Source: Bacillota bacterium
GTDB lineage: Bacteria > Bacillota > Clostridia > Peptostreptococcales > Anaerovoracaceae
Direction of reading: 5' to 3'
Length of the DNA: 61,063 bases
Assembly: GCA_017436705.1 (NCBI GenBank)
Contig: JAFSCP010000017.1
Location: forward strand, 1 to 61,063
The translations under genes and the position numbers were made by a program. Of the stretch, positions 42,658-49,742 are shown one piece after another; within the stretch, counting starts at the first letter, position 1; each line of letters begins with the position of its first letter. Below the pieces are notes generated by a model, which worked only from the letters and a program-made list of their open reading frames with translations, was not told the DNA's origin and did no database searches.

Positions 42658-44190
42658 GTGAAATATATCATTGTTGGTATTTTAGCGCTTATTGTTGGCG
42701 CTTTGATCGGATATATATATCGTAAAAATGTAGGCGAAAAGGCCATCGGCAGCGCAGAGCAGAAGGCAAGAAACCTTATTCTCGACGCTGAAAACAAATC
42801 CGAAAGTATGAAAAAAGAGGCTATTATTGAAGCCAAGGAAGAAGCTCACAGAATCAGGAGCGATGCAGAACGTGACGCAAGAGAAAGACGTCAGGAAATC
42901 CAGCGTTCTGAAAGAAGAATGATTCAGAAAGAAGAAACTCTCGACCGTAAGATCGAAAACATTGAAAAGAAAGAAGAAAGCATTACACAAAAAGAACAGT
43001 CACTGATAAACAAACACAAAGATCTGGAAGCAGTTATCGCCAAGCAGATGGAAGAACTTGAAAGAATTTCAGGTTACACTGTAGATGAAGCGAAGGCAAT
43101 TCTGCTTGCTAACACAGAAAAGGAAGTAAGACACGAAGCTTCCGTAATGATCAAGGAAATCGAAACCAAGGCTAAAGAAGAAGCGGACAAGAAGGATAAG
43201 TACATCATCACTAACGCTATTCAGAGATGCGCTGCTGACCACGTAGCTGAAAGTACAGTTTCCGTAGTAGCTCTTCCTAACGACGAAATGAAGGGAAGAA
43301 TTATCGGCCGTGAAGGCAGAAACATCAGAGCAATCGAAACACTCACAGGCGTTGACCTTATCATCGACGATACTCCTGAAGCAGTCATCCTTTCAGGCTT
43401 CGATCCTGTAAGAAGAGAAATTGCAAGAGTAGCTCTCGAAAAGCTCATCGTTGACGGACGTATCCATCCTGCAAGAATTGAAGAAATGGTTGAAAAGGCA
43501 GAGAAGGAAGTCAACGCAATCATCAAGGAAGAAGGGGAACAGGCAACTTTCGAAGTTGGTATCCACAACCTCCATCCTGAACTTGTAAGAATCCTCGGAA
43601 GATTAAGATACAGAACATCCTACGGACAGAACGTGCTGAAGCACTCCATCGAAGTTGCTCATCTCGCAGGTCTGATGGCAGGAGAACTGGGTCTGGATGT
43701 AAAGCTGGCTAAGAGAGCCGGTCTGCTCCACGATATCGGTAAAGCCCTTGACCACGAATATGAAGGTACACACGTAGATATAGGTATCGAAATCTTAAGA
43801 AAATACAAAGAGTCTGAAGCTGTTGTCAACGGCATGGCGGCTCACCACGGCGACTATGAACCAAAGAGCATGGAAGCTGTTTTAATTGCTGCGGCAGACG
43901 CTCTTAGCGCAGCAAGACCTGGAGCAAGAAGAGAAACTCTTGATGCTTACATCAAGAGACTCGAAAAGCTCGAAGAAATTGCAAATACTACACCTGGTGT
44001 TGAAAAATCCTTTGCAATCCAGGCCGGCAGAGAAATCAGAATCATCGCCAAGCCTGAAGACGTTAACGACGAAGAAATCGTATTCCTGGCAAGAGAAATC
44101 TCCAAGAAGATTGAATCTGAACTTGAATATCCTGGTCAGATTAAAGTTAACGTTGTAAGAGAAACAAGAGCAATCGACTACGCTAAGTAG
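42658..44190 (+). CDS. rny: Ribonuclease Y
   Basis: Membrane-anchored endoribonuclease that starts mRNA decay (510 aa). N-terminal transmembrane segment, long charged coiled coil (about 30-170), KH domain with [15 protein letters not shown] and HD domain with [15 protein letters not shown] and [15 protein letters not shown] start at 42658 with AAAGGAGG 8 nt before. A terminator follows. Standard length. Confidence 0.96.
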   Translation: MKYIIVGILALIVGALIGYIYRKNVGEKAIGSAEQKARNLILDAENKSESMKKEAIIEAKEEAHRIRSDAERDARERRQEIQRSERRMIQKEETLDRKIENIEKKEESITQKEQSLINKHKDLEAVIAKQMEELERISGYTVDEAKAILLANTEKEVRHEASVMIKEIETKAKEEADKKDKYIITNAIQRCAADHVAESTVSVVALPNDEMKGRIIGREGRNIRAIETLTGVDLIIDDTPEAVILSGFDPVRREIARVALEKLIVDGRIHPARIEEMVEKAEKEVNAIIKEEGEQATFEVGIHNLHPELVRILGRLRYRTSYGQNVLKHSIEVAHLAGLMAGELGLDVKLAKRAGLLHDIGKALDHEYEGTHVDIGIEILRKYKESEAVVNGMAAHHGDYEPKSMEAVLIAAADALSAARPGARRETLDAYIKRLEKLEEIANTTPGVEKSFAIQAGREIRIIAKPEDVNDEEIVFLAREISKKIESELEYPGQIKVNVVRETRAIDYAK

Positions 44191-44207
44191 TTTATGACCG
44201 GCAAAGC

Positions 44208-44245
44208 TGGGGGCAAGAATTTTTTCTGCCCCCATTTGTTTTTGC
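44208..44245 (+). terminator. Terminator after rny
   Basis: TGGGGGCA / TGCCCCCA stem, A/T-rich loop, then TTTGTTTTT. Confidence 0.83.
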
Positions 44246-44275
44246 TGAAGAATAAACTGAGACTGGATTAAGATT

Positions 44276-45646
44276 ATGAGACGAGAAGAAGAAAAAAAGG
44301 ACTTTTACCGCAAGCTGACCATCACGGGTATTCCGATGGTAATACAGCAGGTCATCGGCGTTACCCTGAACCTGGCGGACACCATTATGGTGGGTAAGGT
44401 TTCAGAAGAAGCCCTGGCTGCTGTAGGCGCAGCCAATCAGGTGTATTTCATATTCGGTATTCTGCTGTTCGGGATTTTCAGCGGTGCATCGGTGCTGGCA
44501 GTACAGTACTGGGGCATCGGTGACCTTAAAACCCTGCGCAGCATAGTAGGTATCGATTACACAATGTGTCTGGTGCTCTGCGTCCCAGGAATTGCTATTG
44601 CATATTTTGCGGCGCCTTTCCTCATTCAGATTTTTTCTGATGATCCGGCTGTACTGGAGCTGGGGGTAAGCTACCTGAGAATAGCATGCTTTTCATATAT
44701 TTTTTCAGGGCTGACCTTCGTTATTTCATATAATTCAAGGGCTATCAAAGACCTTAAATACCCGACAATAATCAATGCCTGCGCAATTCTCATCAATATC
44801 TGCTTAAACTGGCTGCTGATTTTCGGTAAGTGCGGGTTCCCTGAGCTGGGGGTGCGCGGTGCAGCAATCGCAACTCTCATCGCCCGTATTATAGAATGTA
44901 CAGCCATGCTGCTTTCTGTGTACCTGCGCAGGAGCCACCCGCTGAAGGCCATGCCAAAAGACCTGTTTTCCTATTCAGGTGAGCTTTTTGTAAGAGTAAT
45001 GAAGACAGCGGTGCCTGTAATAGTTACAGAAGGGCTCTGGGCCATTTCCGTATCATCGATTTTTGCAGCTTACGGCAGAATCAGCGCGGCGGCGCTGGCC
45101 GTTTCACAGATTGCAGTTACTGTAACAGATTTTTTCCAGACAGTATATTTCGGACTGGGAAATGCAGCGGCAGTTATCATTGGAGAAGTGCTTGGACAGG
45201 GCAAAAAAGAACTTGCATACCGCTACAGTAAAAATATAATAAAGGTAACGTGGATTCTCAATGGGGTCATGACCGTGATTCTCATCCTGGCAAGAACCCC
45301 CATTGCGGTTATTTACAATTACGGGCCTGAAACTACGCAGATGCTCATGGAGGCATTGCTGGTATACGCAGTTGCCATTACGCCGAAAATGTTCGCTTAC
45401 ATGATGATATGCGCTATTTTCAGGTCTGGTGGCGATACAGTCTACTCAATGATTGTGGACGTGTCTTTCAATGTAGGGGCTCAGATTCCGCTGGCATACA
45501 TCGGCGTGCTGGTGCTTGACTGGCCGCTGGCCTGGGTAATGGCCCTGGTTGCCACAGCAGACTTTGCCAAGACCATATTTATTTTCCAGAGGTATTACAG
45601 CCGCAAGTGGATGAATGTTTTTACCGGAAGAAAAGAATCAGTTTAA
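44276..45646 (+). CDS. MATE family efflux transporter
   Basis: Cation-coupled multidrug or metabolite exporter (456 aa) with two homologous six-helix halves: first half has IPMVIQQVIGVTLNLADTIMVG and AVGAANQVYF, second half has GLGNAAAVIIGEVLGQG. Substrate unknown. It is followed 12 nt later by the cysteine desulfurase gene and may share its transcript. The ATG is preceded by a weak site (GGATTAAG). Confidence 0.9.
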   Translation: MRREEEKKDFYRKLTITGIPMVIQQVIGVTLNLADTIMVGKVSEEALAAVGAANQVYFIFGILLFGIFSGASVLAVQYWGIGDLKTLRSIVGIDYTMCLVLCVPGIAIAYFAAPFLIQIFSDDPAVLELGVSYLRIACFSYIFSGLTFVISYNSRAIKDLKYPTIINACAILINICLNWLLIFGKCGFPELGVRGAAIATLIARIIECTAMLLSVYLRRSHPLKAMPKDLFSYSGELFVRVMKTAVPVIVTEGLWAISVSSIFAAYGRISAAALAVSQIAVTVTDFFQTVYFGLGNAAAVIIGEVLGQGKKELAYRYSKNIIKVTWILNGVMTVILILARTPIAVIYNYGPETTQMLMEALLVYAVAITPKMFAYMMICAIFRSGGDTVYSMIVDVSFNVGAQIPLAYIGVLVLDWPLAWVMALVATADFAKTIFIFQRYYSRKWMNVFTGRKESV

Positions 45647-45658
45647 GGAGAAAATATA

Positions 45659-46864
45659 ATGTCAGAGAAAATGTCAGTATATTTAGATAACAGTGCAACT
45701 ACCCGTCAGTACGACCAGGTGACAGATGCCATGGCAGAGGCTATGCGTGACTTTTTTGGTAACCCGTCGTCACTTCACCGTATGGGCCTGGAAGCGGAGA
45801 AAAAAGTCCGTGCAGCCCGCAAATCACTGACCGGTGCTTTCGGATGCAGCGAAGAAGAAGTGATTTTTACATCCTGTGGTACTGAGGCAGACAACACCGT
45901 TCTCATGGGCGCAGCTTCTTCCCGCAGACGCGCAGGAAAGAAAATAATCACAACAGCGGTGGAACATCCTGCAATCCTGGAACCTGCCCGCCGCCTTGAG
46001 TCCATGGGCTATCAGGTGGAATACATCGGCGTGGATAAAAACTGCCGCCTCAATATGGACCACCTCAGAGCGGCAATCACAGACGATACAATTTTAATTT
46101 CGGTTATGGGTGTAAACAACGAGGCCGGCACAGTGATGCCTGTCAGCGAAATCGCCCGTTTCAAAGACGAATACAACAAGGCCAACGGCACACAGATATG
46201 GCTTCACAGCGACGCAGTGCAGGCTTTCGGAAAAATCCCTGTAAACGTGAAAAAACAGTGGCAGGGCGTGGATCTGATTTCCGTAAGCGGTCATAAAATC
46301 CACGGACCGAAGGGCATGGGCGCCTTATACGTCCGCAAAGGTCTTAACATTGAACCCTTCATGATCGGCGGCGGCCAGGAACGCCACATGCGCTCCGGCA
46401 CAGAAAACACACCGGGAATCATCGGTTTCGGAACTGCGTGCGATCTGGCGGTGGCGAACTTTGAAGGGCGTGTAGCGGCAATGGCCGCAGCGCGCCAGTA
46501 CCTTCTGGACGGAATCAAGGCAGAGCTGAAAGATGTGCTCATAAACAGCCCTGAAGAAGCCGGCAGTGAGGCAGGACTCTGCTGCCCGTCAGTACTCAAC
46601 GTATCTTTCCTGGGTACCCGCGGCGAAGTAATACTGCATACGCTTGAGCAGGACGGAATCTACGTTTCCACAGGCTCTGCGTGCTCATCAAACAAAAAAG
46701 GCCGCAGCCACGTGCTGGCCGCAATGGGCCTTAAAGATAAAGAAATTGAAGGGGCAATCCGCTTCAGCTTCAGCGAATTCAATACTCAGGCTGAGATGGA
46801 ATATACCCTGGAAAAAGTCAAGCAGGCTGTTACCAGATTCAGACGACTGGGCAGCTTCAGATAA
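45659..46864 (+). CDS. Cysteine desulfurase (NifS/IscS family)
   Basis: PLP enzyme releasing sulfur from cysteine as a persulfide (401 aa). N-terminal VYLDNSATTRQ, Schiff-base Lys in SVSGHKIHGPKG, and active-site Cys in STGSACSSNKKG. It is directly upstream of thiI, so the sulfur is probably used for tRNA 4-thiouridine. Such NifS-ThiI pairs are common in Firmicutes. In this selenium-using organism it could also act on selenocysteine, but that is speculation. AAGGAG precedes ATG 45659. Confidence 0.92.
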   Translation: MSEKMSVYLDNSATTRQYDQVTDAMAEAMRDFFGNPSSLHRMGLEAEKKVRAARKSLTGAFGCSEEEVIFTSCGTEADNTVLMGAASSRRRAGKKIITTAVEHPAILEPARRLESMGYQVEYIGVDKNCRLNMDHLRAAITDDTILISVMGVNNEAGTVMPVSEIARFKDEYNKANGTQIWLHSDAVQAFGKIPVNVKKQWQGVDLISVSGHKIHGPKGMGALYVRKGLNIEPFMIGGGQERHMRSGTENTPGIIGFGTACDLAVANFEGRVAAMAAARQYLLDGIKAELKDVLINSPEEAGSEAGLCCPSVLNVSFLGTRGEVILHTLEQDGIYVSTGSACSSNKKGRSHVLAAMGLKDKEIEGAIRFSFSEFNTQAEMEYTLEKVKQAVTRFRRLGSFR

Positions 46865-46913
46865 AAAATTGTAAGCCGGCGCCAACTATTTTGCCGGAGT
46901 GAGGAGTTACACA

Positions 46914-48098
46914 ATGAACGAACAGAATATTTTAATCGTAAGATGCGGCGAAGTTGCATTAAAAGGCATGAACAAGCCATATTTTGAGAGAATGCTGGTG
47001 GACCGCATCAAGAGAAATCTTAAGAGCTTTGAGGGAGTGGACGTTAGGAGACACGAAGGTCTTATCTTTGTCCGCGCAGAAAAGGACCTGGACATCGACG
47101 CTATTGTTAAGCAGATTTCCAAGGTTTTCGGGGTTGCATCAATCAGCAAAGCTGTGGAAGCACCATCCGAACTTAACGCCATCGGCGACGAAGCAGTGAA
47201 GTACATGCTGAACCTGATTGAAGAACGGGGCGTAAAGACTTTCAAGGTTGAAGGCAAGCGTGCTGACAAGACTTTCCCTGTGAAGTCACCGGATCTGGGC
47301 CGCATCATCGGTGCCAAAATCCTGGTAGGCTGCAAGGTTCTCAAAGTGGATGTACACCAGCCTGATGTGCTGCTTCACGTTGACGTAAGAAGCGACCGCA
47401 CATATATCTACGAAGGTAAGATTGCCGGCTTCGGCGGACTGCCTCTTGGTACCAACGGCAAGGGCCTGACCCTGCTTTCCGGCGGTATCGACAGCCCTGT
47501 TGCCACATGGATGATGGCCAAGCGCGGCATGCTCATCGAAGCGGTTCATTTCCACTCATACCCATATACAAGCGAACGTGCACAGGAAAAGGTTGAAGAC
47601 CTGGCCCGCATCGTTGCGTCCTACTGCGGCCGTTTCAAAATGCACGTTATCAACCTGCTCCCTATTCAGGAAGCAATCGTTGAAAACTGCCCTGAAGAGG
47701 AAACAACAATCCTTGTGCGCCGTTTCATGATGCGTATCGCAGAAAAAATCGCCCTTGATACAGGATGCATGATGCTCATCACCGGCGAAAACCTTGGCCA
47801 GGTAGCAAGCCAGACTGCAGAAGCTCTGGTAGTAACTGACGCCAGCGTGAGCCTGCCTGTAATGAGACCGCTCATCGCAATGGACAAGGTTGACATCATG
47901 GAAAAAGCACAGGAAATCGGAACTTTCGAAACTTCCATTCTCCCATATGAAGACTGCTGCACAGTTTTCCTTCCTAAACATCCGACAACCAAGCCTAAAC
48001 TGGAAAGAATTCTGGAATCCGAAAGCAAGCTGGATGTGGAAGCTCTCGTTGAAGCGGCAGTGAAATCGCAGGAAATCGTAAACATTATGCCTGAGTAG
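46914..48098 (+). CDS. thiI: tRNA 4-thiouridine synthase ThiI
   Basis: Adenylates U8 of tRNA and inserts sulfur (394 aa). N-terminal ferredoxin-like and THUMP domains, then the PP-loop LLSGGIDSPVATWMM near residue 190 and a conserved Cys in EDCCTVFLPKHP. No C-terminal rhodanese domain, as usual in Gram-positives, so the upstream desulfurase delivers sulfur directly. ATG 46914 is chosen because GTGAGGAG is 8 nt before it; GTG 46899 is part of that site. Confidence 0.94.
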   Translation: MNEQNILIVRCGEVALKGMNKPYFERMLVDRIKRNLKSFEGVDVRRHEGLIFVRAEKDLDIDAIVKQISKVFGVASISKAVEAPSELNAIGDEAVKYMLNLIEERGVKTFKVEGKRADKTFPVKSPDLGRIIGAKILVGCKVLKVDVHQPDVLLHVDVRSDRTYIYEGKIAGFGGLPLGTNGKGLTLLSGGIDSPVATWMMAKRGMLIEAVHFHSYPYTSERAQEKVEDLARIVASYCGRFKMHVINLLPIQEAIVENCPEEETTILVRRFMMRIAEKIALDTGCMMLITGENLGQVASQTAEALVVTDASVSLPVMRPLIAMDKVDIMEKAQEIGTFETSILPYEDCCTVFLPKHPTTKPKLERILESESKLDVEALVEAAVKSQEIVNIMPE

Positions 48099-48112
48099 TC
48101 TGAGTTAGTTGG

Positions 48113-48145
48113 GCGTCGAAATTTGTCGAAAGAGAAGGTGTCGAA
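48113..48145 (+). promoter_or_regulatory. Triple TCGAA array (Spo0A-box-like) ahead of the 4Fe-4S protein gene
   Basis: GCGTCGAA (48113-48120), TGTCGAA (48124-48130) and TGTCGAA (48139-48145), the first two exactly 10 bp apart. They fill the gap between thiI and the next start codon and overlap its ribosome-binding region. Confidence 0.55.
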
Positions 48146-48147
48146 AT

Positions 48148-48909
48148 ATGTTAATTTCACTCGAAAAAAGAATTGAAGAAGTAATAGTAAATAAACTTGA
48201 AGAACTTGGCCGCGGCGATCTGTTCAGAACTCCACATGTGGGTTTCAGCGCAGCGGATGACCCTAAATTCGAAGAACTTAAAACAATCATCGGACCATGG
48301 CACTATTTGCCGTCCGATATTCTGCCCGGCGCAAAGAGCGTAATCAGCTTCTACGTGCCTTTCACAGCAGAAGTTGCTGAAGGTCCGCGCGAAGCACAGT
48401 ACGCTTCCATTAAGTGGGGCGAATCCTACGAAGTAATCAACGCTCACTTCGGCGTGATGAGCGATGCAGTAATTGAGCTCCTTGAAGCAGAAGGCTACAA
48501 GGCAGAAAAAATCCCTGCAACCCATACATACGACCCAGCCACACTCCAGTGCAAATGGTCTCACCGTTCAGCCGCTGTAGTTGCAGGCCTGGGAAGCTTC
48601 GGCGCAAACCGCCTGGTAATCACTGAAAAAGGCAGCGCAGTAAGATTCTGCACAGTTATTACCGACGCAGTGCTTGCGCCAACCGGTGCCTATGCAGGCC
48701 CTAAGTGCATGTTCTACGAAGACGGCTCCTGCAGACTCTGCATCGACTTCTGCCCGGCAAAGGCCCTTAATGACGGCGACATTGACAAGTTCGTCTGCCA
48801 GCGTGAGCTCAACCTGAACGAAGCCCGCCTCAAGGAAACTACGCCATTTAAAGGCTCCGACTCCTGCGGAAAATGCATCAGCATCTGTCCGTTCTCGTAT
48901 ATAGAATAA
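48148..48909 (+). CDS. QueG-like / 4Fe-4S double-cluster binding protein
   Basis: A 253-aa protein with an N-terminal part resembling epoxyqueuosine reductase (ILPGAKSVISFYVPF; WSHRSAAVVAGLGSFGANRLVITEKGSAVRF) and a C-terminal ferredoxin-like domain with Cys motifs CRLCIDFCPAKAL and CGKCISICPF. It is shorter than QueG (about 380 aa), lacking the C-terminal HEAT region, and is more likely a stand-alone redox protein than a true QueG. The start is ATG 48148 with AAGGTG 7 nt upstream. Role unknown. Confidence 0.75.
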   Translation: MLISLEKRIEEVIVNKLEELGRGDLFRTPHVGFSAADDPKFEELKTIIGPWHYLPSDILPGAKSVISFYVPFTAEVAEGPREAQYASIKWGESYEVINAHFGVMSDAVIELLEAEGYKAEKIPATHTYDPATLQCKWSHRSAAVVAGLGSFGANRLVITEKGSAVRFCTVITDAVLAPTGAYAGPKCMFYEDGSCRLCIDFCPAKALNDGDIDKFVCQRELNLNEARLKETTPFKGSDSCGKCISICPFSYIE

Positions 48910-48962
48910 GAAAGTTTTTTCTGTGTGCACGGTGGTCGTAGTTACAGAAGTAGCACTACGCG

Positions 48963-49262
48963 TGTCGAATTCCGTCGAATCTTGAATAAGTTCCGCAAGA
49001 ATCACTGCAACCGTTGGAATTAAAATCGGTTTGCGGAAAGGAAACTGAATCAGTGAAGGGACTCCCTTTGCAGATTCCCGCAGAAAGATATATAATAAAA
49101 AAGATAAAACCCGCAAACCTTTGCAATTACAAGGCTTGCGGGTTATTTTATGCTATGATGTGCGGAAAATATGCAGAATCAGGTAATCCTGTGAGAAGAC
49201 CCTTTCCACAAAATGGGTAAAACAATGCGGGCTGCAGGGTTTTCTGCGGGAATTATGCACGA
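48963..49262 (+). repeat. Dispersed palindrome-rich repeat, copy A (MITE-like)
   Basis: In the 434-bp gap 48910-49343. Bases 48986-49262 align with 53393-53671 (copy B) with roughly four fifths of bases identical by eye and the same orientation. Inside: TTCCGCA/TGCGGAA motifs repeated, and a long hairpin CCCGCAA...TTGCGGG (49110-49142) around TTTGCAATTACAAG, followed by TTATTTTATG. Ends are imperfect inverted repeats (left TTGAATAAGTTCCGC, right complement GTGCATAATTCCCGC). Just outside the left end are two GTCGAA copies (48964, 48974). No protein-coding potential. The rest of the gap holds the XRE gene terminator. Confidence 0.8.
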
Positions 49263-49280
49263 AAAGGCCTTTTGAAGAAA

Positions 49281-49345
49281 AAATAAAAAACATCAGCTCT
49301 TGTAATGGATGCCGAAAGTGGTCGAAAGAATTAGGCTGATGTTTT
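49281..49345 (-). terminator. Long-loop terminator of the XRE gene
   Basis: AAAACATCAGC (49287-49297) and GCTGATGTTTT (49335-49345) form an 11-bp stem with a 37-nt loop. On the minus strand a U-run follows (49286-49281). The stem overlaps the stop codon region. Confidence 0.7.
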
Positions 49346-49553
49346 ATTTTTTTGCATCCGGTATATATTTAATGATTTGTGAAATATCACAGTCAAGAAT
49401 TCTGCAGAGATCACCAAGAGTAGTAGTATTGACTGGTTGGTCGTGGCGCAGACGGTTTACTGTAGAGCTGCTGATTCCATGAACACTGATGAGAGTATAT
49501 GTGCTTTGATTTTTTTCTCTTAATGTTGCCCAGAATGGTTCGTATGTAATCAT
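49344..49553 (-). CDS. XRE family HTH regulator
   Basis: A 69-aa single-domain regulator: HTH segment STYTLISVHGISSSTVNRLRHDQPVNTTTLGDLCRILDC. It is divergent from the large secreted protein gene, with operator palindromes filling the space between, and is therefore the likely repressor of that gene and of itself. GGAG lies an unusually long 12 nt before the ATG. It resembles the second small XRE gene at 54.8 kb (both end LGDLCRILDC / LNAICKALDC followed by a short tail) but is not a close copy. Confidence 0.85.
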   Translation of the reverse strand: MITYEPFWATLREKNQSTYTLISVHGISSSTVNRLRHDQPVNTTTLGDLCRILDCDISQIIKYIPDAKK

Positions 49554-49571
49554 ATTTTTACAAATCTCCTA

Positions 49572-49596
49572 TTACAAAGTATTTGTAAAAAGTATA
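49572..49596 (-). promoter_or_regulatory. Probable -10 and operator of the XRE gene
   Basis: On the minus strand TATACT (49596-49591) could serve as -10. Just downstream lies the perfect palindrome TTACAAA-GTA-TTTGTAA (49572-49588), a candidate autoregulatory site; a further TTTTGTAA occurs at 49598-49604. Confidence 0.5.
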
Positions 49597-49612
49597 TTTT
49601 GTAATCGACTTC

Positions 49613-49674
49613 TTGACTATGGTCGATAAAACGACTATAATGAACATACTTATAGTCGTTTAAAAGACTATAAT
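49613..49674 (+). promoter_or_regulatory. Promoter with overlapping operator palindromes for the beta-helix protein gene
   Basis: TTGACT (49613-49618), 17-bp spacer, TATAAT (49636-49641). Palindrome 1: ACGACTATAA (49631-49640) and TTATAGTCGT (49650-49659), perfect 10-bp arms, 9-bp spacer, covering the -10. Palindrome 2: TTATAGTC (49650-49657) and GACTATAA (49666-49673), perfect 8-bp arms, 8-bp spacer, sharing the middle half-site. A fourth partial half-site GACTAT lies in the -35 (49615-49620). Confidence 0.8.
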
Positions 49675-49742
49675 ATGTGCGCATGCGGATTCACACACCG
49701 CATGAAAATTAATGATATGAAAGAGGAAAGGAGATCATTAAA

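Noticed and set aside
46865-46898. Terminator between the cysteine desulfurase gene and thiI
   Set aside because: GCCGG and CCGGC can pair, but the stem is weak and there is no T-tract; the genes are probably co-transcribed.
48148-48909. True epoxyqueuosine reductase QueG
   Set aside because: The protein is about 130 residues shorter than QueG and lacks the C-terminal region, so only a QueG-like call is supported.
49014-49220. A short plus-strand frame inside repeat copy A
   Set aside because: The matching frame is not maintained in copy B, so the repeat is not protein-coding.
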